This document shows, piece by piece, positions 53,155-61,248 of a stretch of DNA of 64,000 nt. Location: assembly GCA_963734275.1 (NCBI GenBank), contig CAVTGO010000002.1, positions 62,001-126,000 on the forward strand, given 5' to 3'. The stretch is from CAVTGO01 sp963734275. Lineage in GTDB: Bacteria > Actinomycetota > UBA4738 > HRBIN12. Position numbers and translations under genes: made by a program. Numbering within the stretch: the stretch's first letter is position 1; each line of letters opens with the position of its first letter. The notes below the pieces were generated by a model. The model worked only from the letters and a program-made list of their open reading frames with translations, did not search any database and was not told the origin of the DNA.

Positions 53155-54552
53155 TCAGCGTTCCCTCCCATCGACGGCGGCCGCGAGCGGCGGGATGTTC
53201 TGGTTGAGCCGGAACAGGTTGGTCGGGTCGTACCGCGCCTTGATCGCGGCCAGCGCGACCCACGTCGGCCCCGGGTACGCCGCCCGGACGCGCTCCTCGT
53301 CCTCGTCGGCGAGGAAGTTGACGTACGCCCCGAGATCGTTCTGCCGGAGCGTCGCCACGAAGTCCTCCACCCACCGCTCGCGGACGGCCTTGTCCTCCTC
53401 GCCCTCGTAGAACGCGGCGAGGTTGACCATGATCTTGCTCGAGCGGTGGGCGAACGCCGTGGCGTCGGCCGGCACGCGGGCCATCGCCCCGCCGAGCACG
53501 CGGAGCTGCGCCACCCGCATCGACGCGTCCGACGACTCGAGGGTCTTCATGATCGTCGCCGCCACGCCGAGGTCGATCCGGTCGAGGAACATCGTGCGAC
53601 CCACCGCGAGCGGGTGGTACTCCTCGTCCTCCGGCGGATAGATCTCGGGGTACGGCATCGGTTTGACCATGTCGGCGATCGGCTCGGCGAGCGCGCGGAA
53701 CGGAGCCAGGGCGCGCTCGCCCGCCTCGGCGTCGCCGGCGTAGCACACGAGCGCGAGCACGATGAGCGCCCCGTGGAGCTCCTCGGGCACGAACGGCATC
53801 GGCGGGGCCGGCATGACGTTGGCGATCGTCGAGAGCTCCTCGGGGGCGGCGTCGGCGAGCTCGATGAACGAGGCGACGATCTCGGGGGACACGGGGAGCA
53901 ACAGCATCCCGCCGACGACCTGATCCAGCTCGTGCAGCCGGAACTTGAAGCGGGTGGCGACGCCGAAGTTGCCACCGCCGCCGCGGATCGCCCAGAAGAG
54001 GTCGGGGTGGTGGTCGTCGTCGACCCGCAGGAGCTGCCCGTCCGCGGTCACGATCTCGGCCGCGAGGAGGTCGTCGATCGTGAGGCCGTGCTTGCGGACG
54101 AGGTACCCGACCCCGCCGCCGAGTGTGATCCCCCCGATCCCGACGGAGCCCGTGTCGCCGAATCCGGTGGCGAGGCCGTGCTCCGCGGCTGCCGTCGTGT
54201 ACTCCACGGCGGTCAGGCCCGTTTCCGCCCACGCGGTCCGTCCCCGGACGTCGATGTCGAGCGCCTTCATGTCGCGGAGGTCGAGGACGATCCCGCCCTC
54301 CGTCGTGCAGTGGCCGGCGCCGCTGTGGCCGCCGCTGCGAACGGCGAGCTCCACCCCGTGCCCGCGCGCGAAGTCCACGACCCGCGCGACGTCGAGCGCG
54401 TCGGCTACCAGGGCGATCGCCGCGGGCCGCCGATCGAAGCCCCCGTACACGATGGTGCGCACCTCGTCGTAGTCGTCGTCGCCGGGCGCGATGACCCGGC
54501 CGGTGAGGCCCTTACGGAGCTCGGGGATCGAGATCGAGGATGGGGACGTCAC
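53155..54552 (-). CDS. FAD-linked oxidoreductase (berberine-bridge/6-HDNO-like)
   Basis: 465 residues from ATG 54552. FAD-binding PP-loop VRSGGHSGAGHCTTEGG with the His that can carry FAD covalently, then GSVGIGGITLGGGVGYL and a C-terminal BBE tail (FLADEDEERVRAAYPGPTW, RYDPTNLFRLNQNIPP). The cysteine used for a second covalent bond in plant berberine-bridge enzymes is not present, so single attachment is expected. Oxidises alcohols, sugars or alkaloid-like compounds. Operon with the cupin. Confidence 0.88.
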   Translation of the reverse strand: MTSPSSISIPELRKGLTGRVIAPGDDDYDEVRTIVYGGFDRRPAAIALVADALDVARVVDFARGHGVELAVRSGGHSGAGHCTTEGGIVLDLRDMKALDIDVRGRTAWAETGLTAVEYTTAAAEHGLATGFGDTGSVGIGGITLGGGVGYLVRKHGLTIDDLLAAEIVTADGQLLRVDDDHHPDLFWAIRGGGGNFGVATRFKFRLHELDQVVGGMLLLPVSPEIVASFIELADAAPEELSTIANVMPAPPMPFVPEELHGALIVLALVCYAGDAEAGERALAPFRALAEPIADMVKPMPYPEIYPPEDEEYHPLAVGRTMFLDRIDLGVAATIMKTLESSDASMRVAQLRVLGGAMARVPADATAFAHRSSKIMVNLAAFYEGEEDKAVRERWVEDFVATLRQNDLGAYVNFLADEDEERVRAAYPGPTWVALAAIKARYDPTNLFRLNQNIPPLAAAVDGRER

Positions 54553-54701
54553 GGGAACCTCCAGGATGGGCGGACTGGATCGCTACCGGATACGACTCTG
54601 GCTGAACCCGTGAATCATCGGTGACGGGGGGTCGTGTCGACACATCCGACGGGCCCCCCTGCGGGTGGCGTAGCGTTCTGCCCGACCCAAGGGGGTGGGA
54701 G

Positions 54702-55136
54702 ATGAGCTTCGAGCTGCTGGGCGACATCGACTGGCTCGCCGTGATCGTCGGCGCGGTCGCCTACTTCGCGATCGGCGCGGTCTGGTACGCGCCTCCGGTG
54801 CTCGGAAAGATCTGGATGGCCTCGAGCGGGATCCCGGACATGCGGGGGTCGGGGCAAGCGGGACCCGGGCCGGCGATCTACGCGGTGCCGCTCGTCGGCA
54901 GCGTGCTCTCGGCCATCGCGCTCGCGATGTTCGCGCTGGTGAGCGCGACCGACACGGTCGGCGAGGGGATCGTGCTCGGTCTGGTCGTGGGGATCGGGTT
55001 CGCGGTTTCGATCGCGCTGGTCACCGCCACGTTCGAGTCGAACAAGCCCAAGCCGTTCGTCTGGGGCGCCGTGACCGGCGGCTACCACCTGCTGGGCAAC
55101 GTGATGGCGGCCATCGTGATCGCGCTCATCCAGTAG
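54702..55136 (+). CDS. DUF1761-family membrane protein
   Basis: 144 residues from ATG 54702 (GGGGGTGGGAG upstream). Four membrane helices: VIVGAVAYFAIGAVWY, VPLVGSVLSAIALAMFAL, GLVVGIGFAVSIALV and LLGNVMAAIVIALIQ, with the conserved-looking YAPPVLGKIWM and NKPKPFVWG loops of DUF1761 proteins. No biochemical role is known to me for this family. Confidence 0.82.
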   Translation: MSFELLGDIDWLAVIVGAVAYFAIGAVWYAPPVLGKIWMASSGIPDMRGSGQAGPGPAIYAVPLVGSVLSAIALAMFALVSATDTVGEGIVLGLVVGIGFAVSIALVTATFESNKPKPFVWGAVTGGYHLLGNVMAAIVIALIQ

Positions 55137-55174
55137 ACACCGCGCGTGGACCGTTCCCGATCGCTTCCGTCCGT

Positions 55175-55555
55175 CTAGCGGGTCTCCCACAGACCCATCG
55201 TGTTGCCCTCGCTGTCCTTGAAGTAGGCGTAGGCGCCCATCCCGGGGATCTCCTGGCGAGGCTGGACGACGCTGCCGCCACCGCCCTCGATCCGCTTCAT
55301 CGCTTCGTCGATCGAGGCCACCTCGATCGTGACGACGGGCGACGGCGTGTCGTCCGAGCGCTTCATCATCCCGCCGTTGATCGCGCCGCGCTCCGTCGGC
55401 AGCTGCTGGTCGTCGACCGGGACGGTCATGGCGATCGTGTAGTCCATGCCCTGGCCCGACATGTCCTGCAGGTCCCAGCCGAAGGCCGAGCGGTAGAACT
55501 CGGACGCCCTGGCGAGGTCGTCCGTCGGGATCTCGAAGTGCACCACCTTGTCCAT
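55175..55555 (-). CDS. VOC/glyoxalase-fold protein
   Basis: 126 residues from ATG 55555 (AAAGGAG upstream). VHFEIPTDDLARASEFYRS and AFGW at the start, MGAYAYFKDSEGNTMGLWE at the end with metal-type His and Glu; two beta-alpha-beta-beta-beta units. Could be a lyase, dioxygenase or resistance protein. A gap of about 38 bases separates it from the convergent DUF1761 gene. Confidence 0.85.
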   Translation of the reverse strand: MDKVVHFEIPTDDLARASEFYRSAFGWDLQDMSGQGMDYTIAMTVPVDDQQLPTERGAINGGMMKRSDDTPSPVVTIEVASIDEAMKRIEGGGGSVVQPRQEIPGMGAYAYFKDSEGNTMGLWETR

Positions 55556-55703
55556 CTCGATGCTCCTTTCCCGTCGATGCGTCGCGTCCGTCGACCGGCG
55601 GGCGCCCGTGGACGCTATCCCGCGGATCCGCGACCGGTCAACGTCCCCGAGGCCCCGCACGAGCGAGCGCCCTTGCGGCGGGTGGGTGCACCGGGCGGGT
55701 AGC

Positions 55704-56655
55704 TCAGCTCGAGATCGTGACGGCGAACTTGCCGCGCGTGCGGCGCTCGCCCACGAGGCCGAGGGCCTCGGGCAGCTCGTCGAACGTGAACGTGCGCGTC
55801 ATCGGGACCTGGAGCGCGCCCTCCGCGGCCATCCGCAGGACCCGCGCGAACGCCGCGGGATCGGACTGGCCGTCGACGTCCGTGGCCCGGATCTTCCGAC
55901 CCGCGAACGCCTCGGCGTCCGCTCCGCCGACGGTGCTGGCGATCGCGCCACCGTCGCGGACCAGGTCGGCGGTCGGGCCGAACCCGTCGCCGAGGGGCAC
56001 CGCGACGATCAGGGCGTCGACGCCGCCGGGGTGCGACCCTCGCACCGCCGCGGCGACGTCCCCCGAATAGTCGGCCACCTCGGCGGCGCCGAGGCCGCGG
56101 ATCCAGTCCTCGTCCTTCGGCAGGACCGTCGCGATCACCGTGGCGCCGCGGGCGGAGGCGAGCTGAACCGCGTACGAGCCGACGCCGCCCGTCGCTCCGG
56201 CGATCAGCACGGCGTTTCCCTCGGACGGCGCGACGGACTTCGACCGCGACGAGCGCGGTGGTCGCGGCGAGCCCGACCGACGCCGCCTGCTCGAAGGTGA
56301 GGTTCGCGGGCTTGGGCTGGACGAAGCCCTCGGCCGGCACCACGACGAGCTCGCCGAACGCGCCGCGCCCCACGTGCGGCTCGTTCGGCGTGATACCGGC
56401 GACCTCTTCGCCCACCCCGAACGTCGTCACGCCCTCGCCCACCGCGTCGATCACGCCCGCGAAGTCCTTCCCGATCACGACGGGGTAGCGATGCTCCATC
56501 ATGCCCCGCGCGTGCCCCGAGGCGACGAACACGTCGAAGCCGTTCACGGAGGACGCGCGGACCCGGACCCGGACCTCGCCGGGTCCCGCCTCCGGAGCCG
56601 GGACCTCGATCGCCGCCGCCGTCGCGTGCTCGTCAGCCAGGCCGAACGCTCTCAA
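55704..56655 (-). pseudogene. Zinc-independent quinone-oxidoreductase-like MDR, one-base frameshift near 56238
   Basis: TTG 56655 with CGGGAGG six bases upstream. The first frame gives VRVRASSVNGFDVFVASGHA, PVVIGKDFAGVIDAVGEG and KPANLTFEQAASVGLAATTAL; about 56238 the frame slips, and the second frame gives VLIAGATGGVGSYAVQLASA and FTFDELPEALGLVGERRTRG to the stop at 55704. Removing one G near 56238 restores a normal 316-residue protein. Either sequence error or a fresh mutation. Confidence 0.75.
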
Positions 56656-56887
56656 GGTGAACCTCCCGAGTCGTCGAGGAAACCGCTCGGTAGCCACAAC
56701 CCCTCAGGGCACCGGAACCTTCCGCCGTGGTTCCGAAACATCGGGGCCTCGTCGGCCCGCGCCGCTGGGCACGCCGAAACGTTTCGTGAGTGCTTTCTCA
56801 CCGGAAACGCCGTTTTACGGAGTCTGACCTGGGAAAACGCTGACCGTCCGCCCCGTCTGTGGGTGGCTCTTCGAGGAGGCTGTCGGC

Positions 56888-57685
56888 GTGAGGAACCCAG
56901 GACTTCGTAGATCCCCAGTCTCGGCGCTCATCACGGTGGCGTCGGCGTTCGTCGTGGCGGCGGCGGTCCTCGTCGCTTCGCGGGACGGCTTCGTACGCAC
57001 CGAGGAGGGGACCGCCTGTCCGGCCGGCTACACCTCGTTCGAAGAGCTCGAGGCCCGCGAGGGCGGCGGAGCCGAGGCCGAGGGTCTCGAGGGTCTCTGC
57101 GTCAGCAACAAGCATCCGGAGTCGCTCGCGGAGCTGTCGATCATGCAGGCGGAGCGGGCCGCGATGTACCTGTCGGCGAACGGGACCTTCCCGGCCAACG
57201 CGCGGGAGCTCTCGCTGGCACAGCGCGACGCCCTCGCGGCGAAGGCGAAGACGGACGAGCTCTCGCACCCCTGGAAGCCGGTCGGCATCGGGCCGCTCCA
57301 GTCGGCCGACGAGGGGTACGACTCGGTGAACGGCCTCGGGCTGGTCGAGCTCGCGGGGCGGATCACGGACTTCTCCTACGACAAGGTCCACGACGACCTC
57401 TACGCCTCGGTCTCCTCGGGCGGCGTCTGGCGGAGCGACGACCAGGGCGCGAGCTGGGTCTCGATCGGCGACACCCTTCCCACCCAGGTCGTCGGCTCGG
57501 TCGCGTACACGCCGGCCGGCGGCGGGCGCATCCTGGCGCTGTCCGGTGACGGCTCGTTCGGTGCGCTCTCCTACGAGGGGATCGGCGCGTACTACAGCAC
57601 CGACGGCGGGGCGACGTGGCTGAAGGCGACGGGTGTCCCGAACGACGCGTTCGGGTTCCAGCTCGCCGTCGACCCCACGAACTCA
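56888..57685 (+). CDS. Secreted BNR/sortilin-type propeller protein, N-terminal part (frame breaks near 57685)
   Basis: GTG 56888 with GAGGAGG upstream. Signal-anchor helix (LITVASAFVVAAAVLVA), a cysteine pair (CPAGYTS, LCVSNKH), a helical region, then the first BNR blades (YASVSSGGVWRSDDQGASW, YYSTDGGATWLKATG). The frame is good to AVDPTN at about 57680; one extra base shifts it. A short middle piece in the next frame (VVYAATGAGLFRSTDAGAT, 57685-57748) bridges to the long C-terminal part, so two insertions of one base break a protein of about 1,139 residues. Confidence 0.75.
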
Positions 57686-57748
57686 AAGCGTCGTCTACGC
57701 GGCGACGGGAGCGGGCCTGTTCCGCTCGACCGACGCCGGCGCGACGCT

Positions 57749-60309
57749 ACACGAACGTGAACCTGCCGACCGGCGCGTGCGCCGGCCGGTCGAACCGGGC
57801 GGCTGGGTGCGTGTTCGCCAACGTCGTCACCGACGTCGTCGTGGAGGAGCCGGGCGGGATCGGCAACGAGCGCGGCGGCAACGTCATCGCCGCCGTCGGG
57901 TGGCGCGGCGGCAGCGCCACGAACCCGAACGGGACGGTGCAGTCGCCGAACAACGGGATCTACGCGTCCGCGACGGGCGCGCCCGGCACGTTCACGAAGG
58001 TCAACACGGTCGGGTTCACGCCGCAGGAGCGGATCGGCCGCATCGAGCTCGGCGCGGCGATCGGCGCGCAGCAGAACCACGACTACCTCTACGCCATCGT
58101 CCAGGACGCGGTGTACCTGCGAGACGGCGCGCCGGCGATCGACGCCCAGGAGACCGAGGGCCTGCTCAACGTGCCGACCGTGCTGGACGGCGTGTACGTC
58201 TCGTCGGACTTCGGCACGACGTGGACGAAGATGACCGACGGCCTGGCGCTGCAGGAGCCCACCACGGGCTCCGCACTCGCGGTGACGGCGCAGGCGCTCG
58301 CGAACATCGGGCCCGGCGTGCAGGCCTGGTACAACGACTTCATCGTCCCGGACCCGACGCGACAGGACCCGCTGCTCGGGATCCCGACCCGCCTGATCTT
58401 CGGGCTCGAGGAGGTCTGGCAGAACAAGCTCACGCTGGTCCCGCAGAACGGCCCGTCGCGGTTCGGCGTGATCGGGCGGTACTTCAGCGGTGAGACGTGC
58501 CTGTTCCTCGACGCGCAGCCGTGCCCCACCGACGACGGCGACATCCTCGAGGCGACGACCACGACGCACCCCGACCAGCACGCGGCGATCTTCATCCCGC
58601 AGATCGGCGGGGGCGCGAAGCTCGTGGTCGGTAACGACGGCGGCGTCTACACGCAGACCGTGGGACCCGGCGACGAGTTTCAGAACAGCAACTGGGGTGT
58701 CGGCTCCAACGACGGGTTCAACACCCTGCTCCCGTACCACGCCGTGATCGCGAACGACGGCACCGTCTGGATGGGGCTGCAGGACAACGGCTCGGTGAAG
58801 ATCCAGGACGCGCCGGATCACAACGGGACGATCCAGCCGCAGCGGCAGATCATGACGTTCGGCGGGGACGGCTTCTTCGTCGCCGTGGATCCCAACGACT
58901 CGGACATCGCGTACAGCGAGACGACCGAGGGCACGATGCGCGCCACGACCGACGGCGGGCGGACCTGGGCCGGGATGGCGCCGGCCATCACGCAGGCGAA
59001 GTTCGGCAACATGTTCGTGATGGACCCGACGGACCCGAACCACCTGCTCACGGCCGGCAACGAGGTGGTCGAAACGGTCTCCGGCCCCGGAACGGGCACC
59101 GAGGGCTGGGTCCAGGTCTACGACCTCGGGACGGCGCAGCACCCGGGCGATGCGGCGGCCCAGCCGACCCCGCAGGATCCCGGGAACTCGATGTCCGCCG
59201 TCGCCTTGCAGGGCGATGCCGCGTACGTCGGCTTCTGCGGGACGTGCGACGTGCTGAACTCCCCCGCGCCGTTCGAGACGGGGCTCGCCACGAACGTGGG
59301 CGGCGCCCAGCCGCCCGCGCGCACGACCTCGGACGGCTGGCACATCGCCTCGGCGCAGGGACTGCCGAACCGCTACATCACGTCGATCGCGATCGATCCG
59401 GTGGATCCGCGGACCGTCTACGTGACGCTCGGCGGGTACTACCGTCGGTGGACGCCGCCGGGGACGCTGGACGGCGCGAGCACGACGGGCGGACACTTGT
59501 ATGTGTCCCGCGACGCCGGCCAGACGTTCACCGATATCTCCGGGACGCTGCCGAACACCCCCGCGACCTGGGTCGTGTTGCGCGGAACCCAGATCCTCGT
59601 CGGGACCGACATCGGGGTGTTCGTCCTGACGCCGCCGAAGCGGCCCGGGCCTTACACCGTGAGCGTCCTCGGCAGCGGCCTGCCGAACGTTCCGATCTCC
59701 TCGTTGGCGCTGAAGCCGGACGACCCGAACCTGCTGATCGCCGCGACGTTCGGCCGGGGCGTCTGGCAGTACCGGTTCGGTCCGCCTCCGCCCGCCGGTG
59801 AGCCGCCGCCTCCTCCGCCCCCGCCTCCGCCGGCGACCGGCGAGACCGTGGCGGGGCCGTTCGGGTTCGAGGTGAGCGAGGACGGATGGACGGCGACGTC
59901 CACCAGCGAGACGATGTTCTGGCGACGCGGCGCGCCGGGCCACCTGTCCACGTCCAGCATGCAGGTGATCCCGTACACGGACGAGTCCTCGGCCACGCTC
60001 ACCTCGCCGCAGATGACGCTGCCGGCCGATTCGTCGGTCACCGTGTCGTGGTGGCAACACCTGAACGTCGAGGCCGGCTTCGACTACGTCTCGCTGCAGT
60101 GGTCCAGCGACGGAGCCACGTGGAACGCGGTCGACGGCGCGTCCTTCACGGGCATGAACGCGGCGTTCCCCGACTTCGATCAGATGACCGCGACCTTCGT
60201 CGCACCCACGGGGTCGCTGTACCTCCGGTTCCAGCTCGCGAGCGACCAGCTGATCTCGTCGCCGCCGTACGAAGGCGTCGCGGTCGACGACGTGCTGATC
60301 ACGAGATAG
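57749..60309 (+). CDS. Secreted BNR/sortilin-type propeller protein, C-terminal part
   Basis: Continues in a third frame with YTNVNLPTGACAG. Several BNR-like blades follow (VYVSSDFGTTWTKMTDGLAL, MRATTDGGRTWAGMA, HLYVSRDAGQTFTDISGTLP), of the kind in glycosyl-hydrolase-like and VPS10/sortilin propellers, then a proline linker (PPPPPPPPPPA near 59810) and a jelly-roll carbohydrate-binding-like domain of about 150 residues (SSATLTSPQMTLPADSSVTV, EGVAVDDVLITR). No catalytic residues can be assigned. Likely cell-surface or secreted binding protein. Confidence 0.8.
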
Positions 60310-60319
60310 CGGTCGACGG

Positions 60320-60350
60320 GGGCGGGGGCGGCTCCGGCGCGCCCCCGCCC
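60320..60350. terminator. Hairpin between convergent genes
   Basis: 11-bp perfect stem: 60320-60330 with 60340-60350 and a 9-base loop. It follows the BNR gene stop by 10 bases and precedes the stop of the leftward coiled-coil gene, so it probably ends both transcripts. Very GC-rich, no T-tract. Confidence 0.6.
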
Positions 60351-60355
60351 TCGAC

Positions 60356-61174
60356 CTATCCGGCTTCCTCGGCCCGTCGGAGCGCCGCCGCGACCCTCGT
60401 CATCTCGAGCTTCGCCCCGCGAGCCTCGGCCTCGGCCGTTCGAAGGGATCGGCTCGCCTCATCCAGGGCGGATCGGGTTCGCTCCAACTTCTCGCGCAGC
60501 CTCTCGACCCGCCTGTGGGCCGCGCTCTCACGCTTGGAAGCCAGGGCGAGCTCCTTGCGAAGTCGGTCACGTTCACGGTTCCGTTCCGCCTCCGCGTCTT
60601 GGGCGCGAGTCTCGCCGCTCCCCTCGCGGCCGTCGTCCCGCTTCTCTCGTTCCCCTTTCCTCGTGACGAGCCGCAACCGGTCGACATCGCCCAGACCGGC
60701 CGGAGGAACGAGCGTCCGCTCCACCCGGGCCGCCAGCAGCACGTCCCCGACGTCCTCATCGACCGAGGCGGCCTCGAACGTCCCCGAGAGCTCATCGAGG
60801 GATCCCTGAGGGTCCTTCCCCGCGGATCGAAGTGCCTCCGCGGCGACGTCCCGCAACCGAAGCACGATCTGGCGCCGGCGCTCGGCCGCCTCGCGGAGCC
60901 CCTCGGCCGATGACCCCGAGACCGCTCGTTGCTGCTCGGCGCGGAGAGCCTGGCCGGCCTTCAGCAGCCCTTCCACCAGCTCGCGATCGCTCCGAGCAGC
61001 GACGTTGATCGCCCAAGCCGACAGGCTCGGACGCCGAAGCGCTCGGACCCGCTTCTCATCCTCGCGCCGCCCCTCGCCGCGGAGGGTGTCGCCGAGTTCG
61101 TTCCTCGAGGCCGTGAACCGCTCGGGAGGAAGGGCGTAGAGCACGCCGATCCGATCCTCGAGGTCACGATCCAT
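60356..61174 (-). CDS. Coiled-coil protein of unknown function
   Basis: 272 residues from ATG 61174 (GGAAGGGAAG upstream). Starts LYALPPERFTASRNELGD and PSLSAWAINVAARSDRELVE, a pattern I have seen only in uncharacterised actinobacterial proteins, then a long charged helix region (about 175-272) of Glu/Arg heptads. No membrane helix, no cysteine. Confidence 0.7.
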   Translation of the reverse strand: MDRDLEDRIGVLYALPPERFTASRNELGDTLRGEGRREDEKRVRALRRPSLSAWAINVAARSDRELVEGLLKAGQALRAEQQRAVSGSSAEGLREAAERRRQIVLRLRDVAAEALRSAGKDPQGSLDELSGTFEAASVDEDVGDVLLAARVERTLVPPAGLGDVDRLRLVTRKGEREKRDDGREGSGETRAQDAEAERNRERDRLRKELALASKRESAAHRRVERLREKLERTRSALDEASRSLRTAEAEARGAKLEMTRVAAALRRAEEAG

Positions 61175-61248
61175 CTTCCCTTCCTACACCCGCACCGCGG
61201 AGTCGACCAATCCGTGCTCCGCACACCCCGCCGTCCGACCTCGCGCGG

